Below, piece after piece: positions 1 through 6,411 of a stretch of 13,094 nucleotides of DNA (position 1 is its first letter; each line of letters starts with the position of its first letter). Source of the stretch: JBEKYD01 sp049509915 (lineage in GTDB: Bacteria; Acidobacteriota; Terriglobia; Bryobacterales; Bryobacteraceae); contig JBEKZL010000264.1 in NCBI GenBank assembly GCA_049509915.1, forward strand, positions 1 to 13,094, given 5' to 3'. The notes beneath the pieces were generated by a model, which was given only the letters and a program-made list of their open reading frames with translations, ran no database searches and was not told the origin of the DNA. Position numbers and translations under genes: made by a program.

Positions 1-41
1 CGCCTGCCCCACCATGGAAAACGATGCACCTGCTTTGGTGG

Positions 42-61
42 CGCAGGCGGTTCCGCCTGCG
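42..61. repeat. GC-rich inverted repeat, possible terminator or REP-like element
   Basis: CGCAGGCGG and CCGCCTGCG form 9-bp complementary arms around a central TT; in RNA the loop would open to at least 4 nt. The window also begins with CGCCTGC, which could pair with the left arm. It lies about 70 nt beyond the stop codon of the small minus-strand gene ending at 132. No T-run follows on either strand, so a role in termination is only a guess. The rest of 1-131 shows no convincing gene. Confidence 0.4.
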
Positions 62-131
62 ACTTGCGATTTCTTCACAGCTTCCAAGGGAGCGGTTGCC
101 GATGATTGGAACCGTTATTTCCCGACGGGGC

Positions 132-599
132 CTAATATAGGTAGTCCACAATTCTACGCAGCCATGAGGCGGGGCCTCTGGCCAAGGGACTTTCGGCCGT
201 GGCGGGCAATTCCCACTCCTCGGCTGCGGCGAGGAGTTCCACCGTGCACTCGTTGACGGCATTGCGCTCGCCGCGGCCGATGGCGGAGCTGTCGCGCTGC
301 TGCGGCGCGTTTTCCCCCAGGTTGGCTTTCAGCAGCGGCATCCAGGGGTCGCGGAGCCCGTATTTGAAGCACAAGCCGCGAGCGCGCGGCGCCATGGCTT
401 GGAGGCTGCGGCGGGTCTCCAGGTAGCTTTGCCACTCTTCCCGCAGGTCGCCGCTGACGATACCGTTGCGGCCCGGCATGCGGTAGTATTTTCGATACCC
501 CGCTTCCCAGGCGTCGACGGCTCTCAGGTATGCGCGCAGGACATCCCTTAACTCCAGGGCGAATTGGCGATCGGAAACGGGGGTGTGGCTCTGCTGCAT
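132..599 (-). CDS. Hypothetical protein, about 155 aa
   Basis: I do not recognise the family. The protein starts MQQSHTPVSDRQ, is mostly helical in appearance, charged and rich in Trp and Arg (WEAGYRKYYR near the N-terminus, SWLRRIVDYLY at the C-terminus), and has no signal peptide or membrane segment, so it is probably cytoplasmic. A longer reading from a GTG at 665 is possible. I chose the ATG at 599 because a promoter-like pair lies at 621-650, which places transcription start near 614, after the GTG. An AGGGAG sits just before the ATG, although its 1-nt spacing is too short to be ideal. The gene has its own promoter and is separated from the upstream receptor gene by a terminator, so it is probably monocistronic. 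That it is a real gene is likely; its function is unknown. Confidence 0.6.
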   Translation of the reverse strand: MQQSHTPVSDRQFALELRDVLRAYLRAVDAWEAGYRKYYRMPGRNGIVSGDLREEWQSYLETRRSLQAMAPRARGLCFKYGLRDPWMPLLKANLGENAPQQRDSSAIGRGERNAVNECTVELLAAAEEWELPATAESPLARGPASWLRRIVDYLY

Positions 600-620
600 G
601 CTCCCTGCCGGGCTTTTCCG

Positions 621-650
621 ACGATAGCAGAACCGCTCGCGACGGTTCAA
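621..650 (-). promoter_or_regulatory. Putative sigma70-type promoter of the 155-aa gene
   Basis: On the minus strand TTGAAC (645-650) and an extended -10, TGC-TATCGT (621-626 for the hexamer), are separated by 18 nt. An inverted repeat GAACCG/CGGTTC (630-635 and 643-648) fills most of the spacer and overlaps the -35 box, so it could be an operator. Predicted transcription start is near 614, 15 nt before the ATG. Confidence 0.45.
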
Positions 651-680
651 TGGGCGCGGCAGCACCGATTGCTTTTAGGC

Positions 681-715
681 AAAAAAAACGGGCGAACCCT
701 GAAAGGATTCGCCCG
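681..715 (-). terminator. Intrinsic terminator of the TonB-dependent receptor gene
   Basis: A perfect 8-bp stem, CGGGCGAA with TTCGCCCG (689-696 and 708-715), is followed on the minus strand by eight T residues (681-688). It lies about 50 nt after the receptor stop codon and is the clearest Rho-independent terminator in the window. Confidence 0.85.
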
Positions 716-766
716 CCCCAGACCTGAAAACTTAACTGTCAGGCTGTCGAAAAAACAGTTCGAACT

Positions 767-3700
767 TCAGAAGTACAGCTTCAGAGCCATTTGGATGATG
801 CGTGGGCTCCCGAACGCCGTCACCTGGCCGAAGGTGCTGCTGGTGATGCTCGTGACCGGGTTATTCCAGTTGGCGTGATTCAAGATGTTGAACAAGTCGG
901 AGCGGACCTCGAGTTTCCAGCGTTCTTTAATGTTGAAACGCCGGCTCATGGCCATGTCCCATTGGATACCGCCCGGGCCATAAACGGCGTTGCGGCCGAG
1001 GTTTCCGAACGCGGCGGTCGCGGCGGTCGAAGCAACGCAGTTAGGCGCCAGGGTCGAAGTGCCTACATTGTTAATCGACGACGCGCATATAAACGCGTTC
1101 GGGTTAAACCAGAATGGGCCGGTAGCGGGCGCCGGCCGTTGGTAAACCTGATCCGGTGCGATCACATCCGGACGGTCCAGGAGTTGGCCGCTGAGCGAAA
1201 TATCCTTGCCGCCATCGGTGAGTTGGACGGGGTTGCCGGTGTTAAAGCTGATGATCGGTGAAATCTGCCAATCCTTGGTAATCCCCTTGGCGAACCCGCC
1301 GCCGAAGCCGGGGCTCGAGGCAACTAGCGTGGCGACGAAGACTTGCCGGTGGTCGTAGCCGCAGTTGCCGCGCTCGCCTTCGGCGCGGTTGAGCGGATTC
1401 TGATATACGGTGCCCGCCAATTCACCGGCGAAATCCCAGGAGCTGCTGCAGTGGCTCCAGGTATAGTTGGTCCGCAGCGTGTAATGCCGCGCGAACTGGT
1501 GCTGGGCGGAGAGGAACATGGCTTGGTACTCGGAGTTGCCGCCCGAGTCGGTTTGCTGGATCTCGCCGTAGTATTGTCCGAGCGTTGGGTTGACCAGATT
1601 CGTCAGGCGGCGGGCGTTGGCGTTGGAGGCGCTGGGCTGGACACCGTTGACGACCGCGGTGGGGATGGAATAGTTAACGTCGGTCGATCCCCAGATGTCC
1701 CGGCCCGCATTGCCCAGGTAGTTGGCTTGCACCACCCAGTCCTTGGCAATCTGCCGCTGGTAGCTGAGGTTCCACTGCATCATGTAGGTGACCGGCAGAT
1801 TGGGCGGAACGCTGACGTAGGTGCCCGCCACGGGGAAAACGGCGGCGCCCGGGAACGGATCGCCGGGTTTACCGTTCAAGCTGTACCCGTTGAAGGGATT
1901 GGAGAACAGGTCGGTGCCCACGCCAAACTCGTTGCTATTGATGGTGAGCGAGGAGACGTAGGGTGAATTGGTGGTCCAGCGCTCGGGATAGAACGCCTCG
2001 ATGGTGTCGTGCATCAGCACGAAGCCCGCGCGGATGGTCTGCTTGCCGTCGCCCTTGGGGTCCCACACCATGCCTAGGCGCGGCGAGAAGGTCGCCCAGT
2101 GGGATTTGGTGAACGCATCGCCATACGGATCCTGGGCTTTGTCGGTAGAGAAGATCAGCCCCGCGGGCGCAGTGGGATACCGCGGGTCGGCGGTGTGCCA
2201 GCTCTGCAGGAACAGCGGCCAACTGAACTGGTTGCCGCGGCCATATTTATCGTATGCCGGCAAAGACGGCTCCCAACGTAGGCCGTAGTTGATGCTGAAA
2301 TGCTGGGTGGCGTGGAAAGAATCCTGCACGTAGGCGGCGAAGGGCTTCTGGCGGAGGTAGTCGGAGATCACGTTGCCGTCAGTCAAGCCGGAGAATTGGC
2401 CGGTCAGCAGGTCCGCCAGGCCGTCGCCGGTGTAGGTACCGTTAAAGGTGAATTGGCCGTTGGCCTGCTGGTAGTTGTACGAATTGAACTGGTCCTCGCG
2501 GCCGTCGAAACCGAAGGCGATCTGGTGGCGGCCCCGGATGAGGGTGAAGTCGTCGGCTAACTGGTAGGTGTTGATATCGAAATTCGCCAAAGCGCAGGTG
2601 CCGCAACCGACCGAGAACCCGCCGCCGGAATAACCGCTGACAGCGAGCTGGGTATAGTTCGATTGATTAATGAACATATTCACGCCTAGATCCGCCGGGC
2701 TGAACAGGTTGGAAGGAGCCGAACGATTGTCGCGACGCCGGTCGAAAGTGAGGTGGATGGAGTTAACCGCGGTCGGGCTCACGGTGTAGGTTTCGCCCAC
2801 GGTCATGGTCTGCGAACGATCCCAGTTGGCCGGCGCCGCCAGAGTGGTCAGCGCGTTGTTGTTCTGGAAGACAGCCTCGCCGTAGTAATCGTAAATGTAG
2901 TAACGGCCAAAGAAGATGTTCTTAGAGCTGATATTGTAATCGATGCGGCCAATCCATTGGTCGTCGGGGTTATTGGACGGATCGCCATAAGTATAGTTCC
3001 CGCAAGGATTGGTGGAGGCGGGGAAATAGGTGGAGGCGAGCTTCAGCCCGGCCGGATCGAAGGTGGAAATGGGAATCTGGTTATTGGGATAGGGTGTCCC
3101 TTGGGGGTTTTTCAGTGTCCTGGCTGCGGAGAGGCAGCCGCCGTTGGACTTGGCCCCATCGGCCGCGCTGAAATCACCCGACAAAGTTGCCGCGGTGGGA
3201 TCGTAGGCGGTGGTCTGAGAGGGGTTGCTGCGCTGCCTGGTTCCCTGATAACCGCCGAAGAAGAACAGCTTGTCTCTGATGATTCGTCCGCCGCCGGTGC
3301 CGCCGAACTGGTTGCGCTTCAGCGAATCGCGAACAGGCTGGGAACTGGCGACACCCCTGGTGCGCCCGTTTAGATCGCCGTTGCGCAAGAAGTCGAATAA
3401 GTCGCCATGGAAGCCATTGCTGCCCGACTTGGTCACGATGTTGACCACGCCGCCCGGGTGCAGTCCGTACTGGGCGGGCAGACTGCTGGTCATGACGTTG
3501 AATTCCGCAATCATATCGGGAACCGGAATGGGCAGGTTGACGTTGCTGAAAGCGTCGTTGTTGTCGCCGCCATCCAGCAGGTAGTTGACGCCGTTCGCCG
3601 CGCCGCCGGCCACCGAATACGAGGTGGAACCGTTGGATCCCTGAATGTTCTTACTGCCCGTGAGGTCGCCTCCGTTCAGCGTCATGGTGTTCGTGGCATA

Positions 3701-4219
3701 ACCAGAGGCGGCCAGCAGTTGTGTCGGATTGCGCCCATTGAGCGGCAGATCGACCATGCGTTCGCCGTCGACGAGTTGGGAGATGGAATTCTCCTTGGTC
3801 TCCACCTGGGAGGCGTTGGCGGTGACCTGAATGCTCTCGGACGTGGCGCCAACCTCGAGCACGACCGACTGGGTACGGTTATTGCCCGCGTCCAGCACGA
3901 TGCCTCTCTGGATGTAAGTCTTGAAACCTTTATAACTGACTTCGAGCTGATAATTGCCAGCCGGCAGGTTGGGGAACTGATAGCGGCCAGTGACATCGGT
4001 GGAAGCCAGGTGTACCTGGTCTCGATCCACCTCGGTGGCCTTGACTTGAGCGCCGGCGACCGCCTGGCCGCTCGGGTCGGTGACATAGCCATCGATCTGG
4101 GCTACGGCCACCTGCTGGGCCCTGACGGCAGGCGCCGCCAAAAAGCCGGTTACCGCAAGGGCAAGCAAAACCGCTGCCGCCTTGCACCTAAGATCTGCAA
4201 AGACCCCACAACGCAACAT
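767..4219 (-). CDS. TonB-dependent receptor, Oar-like, with carboxypeptidase-regulatory-like domain
   Basis: This outer-membrane receptor has 1150 residues. A signal peptide covers residues 1-34 (hydrophobic stretch about 14-31, cleavage after AVRA). A carboxypeptidase-regulatory-like beta-sandwich spans about 41-125 (GYVTDPSGQAVAGAQV, then YQFPNLPAGNYQLEV). The plug follows at about 130-275, with the typical AQYGLHPGGVVNIVTKSGSN stretch, and the rest is a beta-barrel rich in aromatic girdles. It ends in LYF; a terminal Phe is the usual barrel-assembly signal. This build is typical of the very large Oar/SusC-related receptor families of Acidobacteriota, often linked to uptake of oligosaccharides or other large nutrients, but the ligand cannot be read from sequence. 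The ATG has a clear AAGGAG five bases upstream. The neighbour upstream is a rhamnose symporter, which makes a sugar substrate plausible. No TonB box was identified. Confidence 0.92.
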   Translation of the reverse strand: MLRCGVFADLRCKAAAVLLALAVTGFLAAPAVRAQQVAVAQIDGYVTDPSGQAVAGAQVKATEVDRDQVHLASTDVTGRYQFPNLPAGNYQLEVSYKGFKTYIQRGIVLDAGNNRTQSVVLEVGATSESIQVTANASQVETKENSISQLVDGERMVDLPLNGRNPTQLLAASGYATNTMTLNGGDLTGSKNIQGSNGSTSYSVAGGAANGVNYLLDGGDNNDAFSNVNLPIPVPDMIAEFNVMTSSLPAQYGLHPGGVVNIVTKSGSNGFHGDLFDFLRNGDLNGRTRGVASSQPVRDSLKRNQFGGTGGGRIIRDKLFFFGGYQGTRQRSNPSQTTAYDPTAATLSGDFSAADGAKSNGGCLSAARTLKNPQGTPYPNNQIPISTFDPAGLKLASTYFPASTNPCGNYTYGDPSNNPDDQWIGRIDYNISSKNIFFGRYYIYDYYGEAVFQNNNALTTLAAPANWDRSQTMTVGETYTVSPTAVNSIHLTFDRRRDNRSAPSNLFSPADLGVNMFINQSNYTQLAVSGYSGGGFSVGCGTCALANFDINTYQLADDFTLIRGRHQIAFGFDGREDQFNSYNYQQANGQFTFNGTYTGDGLADLLTGQFSGLTDGNVISDYLRQKPFAAYVQDSFHATQHFSINYGLRWEPSLPAYDKYGRGNQFSWPLFLQSWHTADPRYPTAPAGLIFSTDKAQDPYGDAFTKSHWATFSPRLGMVWDPKGDGKQTIRAGFVLMHDTIEAFYPERWTTNSPYVSSLTINSNEFGVGTDLFSNPFNGYSLNGKPGDPFPGAAVFPVAGTYVSVPPNLPVTYMMQWNLSYQRQIAKDWVVQANYLGNAGRDIWGSTDVNYSIPTAVVNGVQPSASNANARRLTNLVNPTLGQYYGEIQQTDSGGNSEYQAMFLSAQHQFARHYTLRTNYTWSHCSSSWDFAGELAGTVYQNPLNRAEGERGNCGYDHRQVFVATLVASSPGFGGGFAKGITKDWQISPIISFNTGNPVQLTDGGKDISLSGQLLDRPDVIAPDQVYQRPAPATGPFWFNPNAFICASSINNVGTSTLAPNCVASTAATAAFGNLGRNAVYGPGGIQWDMAMSRRFNIKERWKLEVRSDLFNILNHANWNNPVTSITSSTFGQVTAFGSPRIIQMALKLYF

Positions 4220-4224
4220 GACAT

Positions 4225-4230
4225 CTCCTT
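4225..4230 (-). promoter_or_regulatory. Shine-Dalgarno site of the receptor gene
   Basis: AAGGAG on the minus strand lies 5 nt before the ATG at 4219 and fixes that start, which also gives a complete signal peptide. Confidence 0.8.
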
Positions 4231-4277
4231 GGAAGTCGAGCTTTCATGACCACGGAACCTCTAGAAACCCTGGCCTT

Positions 4278-4306
4278 ATTGTCCGCTCAAGGCGAGCGGT
4301 ATTCAA
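4278..4306 (-). promoter_or_regulatory. Putative promoter of the receptor gene with palindromic spacer
   Basis: On the minus strand TTGAAT (4301-4306) and GACAAT (4278-4283) are 17 nt apart, each matching the sigma70 consensus at four of six bases. The spacer is almost entirely an inverted repeat, CCGCTC/GAGCGG (4283-4288 and 4294-4299), a possible operator. A second short palindrome, CTACC-TGG-GGTAG, lies upstream at 4328-4340. The remaining part of the 212-nt gap to rhaT shows no gene and no convincing terminator. Confidence 0.4.
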
Positions 4307-4431
4307 GCCCCTAAATGTCTTGATTAACTACCTGGGGTAGAATAACCCGGTGTCCGGGAGGATTCAAAGCCAATTTCCTAAACGGTGCTTTTAGTTTTTC
4401 TAAATTTACCGGTAATGCCCGCCGGAAATTG

Positions 4432-5514
4432 CTAGCCGGCCGATGGAAGCGTACCTAGATAGTTGCCGTAACCCACAATCATGGTGGAGGCTACTAGTAC
4501 CAAAAGGCTAAGGGCCAGTCGGCTCTTGGTGCGCAGGCTGGCTCCCCGCCATTCATGCAGGGCGATACCCCAGAGACTGCTGAAGATGATGATGCTGGCC
4601 ATGTGCAGCGTCCAACTGGAGAACTTATAGGCTCCCATCTGGGTTTCCCCCATGGTGTAGAAGAAGAACTGGAAGTACCAGGTTGTTCCGGCCAGGGCGG
4701 CGAACAGGTAGTTTGCCGCCAGCGGCACCCGCGACCGCCCGGCGTCCCGCAATGTGGAACTGAAATACTCATAACCGCTGCGATTGCGAAGATGTAAAAT
4801 CGAGCACCAGACGAAGTTGGTGGTAAAACCTCCGGCAAGCACCACCACCAGAATCGGCAAGCCCTGCCACAGGGTGCTGGTACCGTGGCGCAGGGTGATC
4901 TGGCGGATTTCGGCGCCGGCATCGAGCCCGTACGACATGCAGGCGCTCATGACGCCCGAGAAAGTCGCCACCAGCACTCCCTTTTTGAGGCTGAATTCCT
5001 TGATCACGGCGGTCTTTTCCTCGGCCGACATTTCGCCCTCCTTGGAAACTCCCGCCAGGCCGGCCAGGGCAATGCCCACCATGCACACCACGATGCCAGC
5101 CAGGATCACCTGCCCGGAGCGGGTGTGCAGCACATGCCCGAACTGGCCGTGGAAAATGGGCGGCATCAAGGTACCGAATGCGGCGCAGTAGCCCAGCACC
5201 ATCGCCATTCCCAGGGACATCCCCAGGTACCGCATGGTGAGGCCAAAAGTGAGCCCGCCGAAACCCCACAGGATGCCGAAAAAGTAAACCCAGAAAAGGG
5301 TGTTCCAGGAAGTCTCGTGGAGAACGGAAATCAGGTCGCCGGTCAGGTGCGAGCCCAGCACCCAGGGCACCACGATCCAGCTGAATACACCGCCTACCAG
5401 CCAGTAGGTCTCCCAGGACCACTTCTTCACGAAGCGAAAGGGTACATAGAAACTGCCGGAGGCCAAGCCTCCCAACCAATGAAAAACTACTCCGAGTGCG
5501 GGATTTGCATGCAT
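4432..5514 (-). CDS. rhaT: L-rhamnose/H+ symporter RhaT
   Basis: This inner-membrane protein of 360 residues has about ten hydrophobic segments and belongs to the RhaT family (drug/metabolite transporter superfamily), which imports L-rhamnose with protons. The N-terminal region matches the family closely, with the motif VKKWSWETYW at residues 29-38 directly after the first helix, then a conserved GGVFSWIVVPW helix. Length agrees with the roughly 344-residue E. coli protein, and the chosen ATG puts the first helix in the expected place. No Shine-Dalgarno site is visible. No rhamnose isomerase, kinase or aldolase gene lies in this window, so the substrate could be a related deoxy-sugar. It is transcribed in the same direction as the receptor gene downstream, 212 nt away; together they could carry a sugar across both membranes (inference). 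Confidence 0.92.
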   Translation of the reverse strand: MHANPALGVVFHWLGGLASGSFYVPFRFVKKWSWETYWLVGGVFSWIVVPWVLGSHLTGDLISVLHETSWNTLFWVYFFGILWGFGGLTFGLTMRYLGMSLGMAMVLGYCAAFGTLMPPIFHGQFGHVLHTRSGQVILAGIVVCMVGIALAGLAGVSKEGEMSAEEKTAVIKEFSLKKGVLVATFSGVMSACMSYGLDAGAEIRQITLRHGTSTLWQGLPILVVVLAGGFTTNFVWCSILHLRNRSGYEYFSSTLRDAGRSRVPLAANYLFAALAGTTWYFQFFFYTMGETQMGAYKFSSWTLHMASIIIFSSLWGIALHEWRGASLRTKSRLALSLLVLVASTMIVGYGNYLGTLPSAG

Positions 5515-5540
5515 GAGTTCGGTCCGGATATGAAACCGTT

Positions 5541-5578
5541 ATTGTAGGGCTGGTACGCTTCGCCACCTAATTTTTTTT
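5541..5578 (-). promoter_or_regulatory. Putative rhaT promoter with A-tract
   Basis: On the minus strand a good -10, TACAAT (5541-5546), is preceded at 17 nt by a poor -35, TTAGGT (5564-5569), and immediately upstream of that by a run of eight A residues (5571-5578), the place where an UP element would act. Predicted start is near 5534, about 20 nt before the ATG. The weak -35 suggests either activator dependence or a wrong call. Confidence 0.35.
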
Positions 5579-5624
5579 GCCGCCGGCTGAAAGCTATCTC
5601 TCGCGAACACCCACTATTGCGATG

Positions 5625-5640
5625 AATGTTTTCTAACATT
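5625..5640. repeat. AT-rich palindrome in the divergent intergenic region
   Basis: AATGTT-TTCT-AACATT has perfect 6-bp arms. It lies between rhaT (-) and the small lipoprotein gene (+), about 65 nt before the latter. It could be an operator for a dimeric regulator. Arms of this length arise by chance in a window of this size, so only the position and the AT-richness in a GC-rich genome favour function. Confidence 0.3.
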
Positions 5641-5692
5641 AACGGGGGTTCAGGTCCGCAACTGGCCGGCTGCGGATTTCGTTTCTAGAAGT

Positions 5693-5698
5693 AGGAGG
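5693..5698 (+). promoter_or_regulatory. Strong Shine-Dalgarno site deciding the lipoprotein start
   Basis: AGGAGG (within AGGAGGAG) ends 6 nt before the ATG at 5705, favouring that ATG over the adjacent in-frame GTG at 5702. Confidence 0.8.
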
Positions 5699-5704
5699 AG
5701 CGTG

Positions 5705-6001
5705 ATGAAACGGAAATGGATGGCCGGAGCATTTTTGATTGGTAGCTCGCTCATGACCGCCTGCGCGGGAGGAGCCGCCGTGGTTGTGGAAGGGCCGCCG
5801 CCGCCCCGCTATGGGGTGGTGGGCGTGGCGCCGGGGCCGGGTTATGTGTGGGTCGAGGGGTTCTGGGACCTGCGCGGCTCGCGGTGGGAATGGGCGCAGG
5901 GTCACTGGATGCGTCCGCCACGCGCCCGGGCTGTGTGGGTTGCGCCGGAATGGCGGCACGAGGGCAGCCACTGGCACTTTCACAAAGGTCACTGGAGATA
6001 G
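5705..6001 (+). CDS. Small YXWGXW-repeat-type lipoprotein
   Basis: This is a 98-residue protein. A lipoprotein signal peptide ends in the lipobox-like MTAC, giving lipidated Cys20, although position -3 is Met rather than the usual Leu. The mature part is Gly/Pro-rich and then Trp/His/Arg-rich, with the recurring pattern W-x-x-G-x-W: YVWVEGFW, then WAQGHW, then a final FHKGHWR. This pattern is that of the YXWGXW family, small envelope proteins of unknown molecular role found in many Gram-negative bacteria. It is probably anchored in the inner or outer membrane facing the periplasm. It is divergent from rhaT and appears to be a single-gene unit. Confidence 0.82.
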   Translation: MKRKWMAGAFLIGSSLMTACAGGAAVVVEGPPPPRYGVVGVAPGPGYVWVEGFWDLRGSRWEWAQGHWMRPPRARAVWVAPEWRHEGSHWHFHKGHWR

Positions 6002-6022
6002 CCCCAGCCGCGGCATGACGAA

Positions 6023-6049
6023 CGGGGCGGGCGATGGCGTCCTGCCCCG
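6023..6049. terminator. Hairpin between convergent genes
   Basis: CGGGGCGGG (6023-6031) can pair with CCTGCCCCG (6041-6049), a 9-bp stem with one G-U pair and a 9-nt loop. It lies in the 84-nt gap between the lipoprotein gene (+) and the small membrane protein gene (-). No T-run follows on either strand, so termination strength is uncertain. Confidence 0.35.
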
Positions 6050-6085
6050 CGGAGTGCAAGAAGCACCGGCGCTACTGGCGGGACT

Positions 6086-6334
6086 TCAATCCGTCTCGAC
6101 GTTTTCCTTTTTGTACTTGGCCAGAGGATTTTCGGGCTCGACCACTCCCGGCCACTTGATCATGAGGACTAGAGCCGCGATAGTCGCCGCCAGGAACAGG
6201 GCAAGTACAATAAATGAGTACGGCGCGTATTTGACGATCCAATCGCCAGTCCCGCCGAGCCTCTGAAGCAAGGGATCCCGTATCTTGGGCATCATGAACA
6301 CGAAGATTATGAGAAACGCAATAGTCGCCCACAT
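6086..6334 (-). CDS. Small membrane protein with two predicted helices
   Basis: An 82-residue protein that I do not recognise. Residues 1-16 form one hydrophobic segment (MWATIAFLIIFVFMMP), a short polar stretch with KIRDP and TGDW follows, and residues about 38-60 form a second (SFIVLALFLAATIAALVLMI). The C-terminal tail is charged (KYKKENVETD), so both ends are probably on the same side of the inner membrane, likely cytoplasmic by the positive-inside rule. There is no Shine-Dalgarno site; instead two copies of TGGTACCAT lie directly before the ATG, the upstream one resembling an extended -10 box. It is convergent with the lipoprotein gene and divergent from the thioredoxin-fold gene, with 77 bp between start codons. 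A longer overlapping reading frame from 6362 looks like a shadow. Confidence 0.7.
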   Translation of the reverse strand: MWATIAFLIIFVFMMPKIRDPLLQRLGGTGDWIVKYAPYSFIVLALFLAATIAALVLMIKWPGVVEPENPLAKYKKENVETD

Positions 6335-6335
6335 A

Positions 6336-6359
6336 ATGGTACCAGGACGTATGGTACCA
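6336..6359 (-). promoter_or_regulatory. Tandem TGGTACCAT repeats at the start of the membrane protein gene
   Basis: The 9-bp sequence TGGTACCAT occurs at 6351-6359 and again at 6336-6344 on the minus strand, 15 bp apart, and its first eight bases are palindromic. The upstream copy reads as an extended -10 (TGG-TACCAT) 16 nt before the ATG, giving a predicted start near 6344. The downstream copy ends one base before the ATG and could be an operator or a duplicated promoter. Confidence 0.4.
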
Positions 6360-6372
6360 CAAGCGACGACGG

Positions 6373-6402
6373 TTGCCCGCGCATCATTAAGGCCTATATA
6401 CT
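6373..6402 (+). promoter_or_regulatory. Putative promoter giving a near-leaderless transcript
   Basis: TTGCCC (6373-6378) and TATACT (6397-6402, five of six consensus bases) are 18 nt apart. The -10 box ends only 9 nt before the ATG at 6412, so the predicted transcript would begin about 3 nt before the start codon. Confidence 0.45.
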
Positions 6403-6411
6403 ACATGGACA

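Noticed and set aside
14..256. 80-aa open frame on the plus strand at the left edge
   Set aside because: No ribosome site or family pattern; its second half overlaps the minus-strand 155-aa gene and becomes Arg/Pro-rich.
734..759. AACTGT/ACAGTT hairpin after the receptor stop codon as a second terminator
   Set aside because: The loop is 15 nt and the stem is weak; the perfect hairpin with T8 at 681-715 explains termination better.
791..4249. Several long open frames on the plus strand (for example 791-1261, 1343-1966, 2753-3373, 3407-4249)
   Set aside because: They lie antisense to the receptor gene, which has a signal peptide, family motifs, ribosome site and terminator; their proteins show Val/Gly/Arg-rich shadow composition and no recognisable motif.
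5571..5578. T8 run as a plus-strand terminator
   Set aside because: No plus-strand gene ends upstream and no stable hairpin precedes the run; it fits better as an A-tract upstream of the rhaT promoter.
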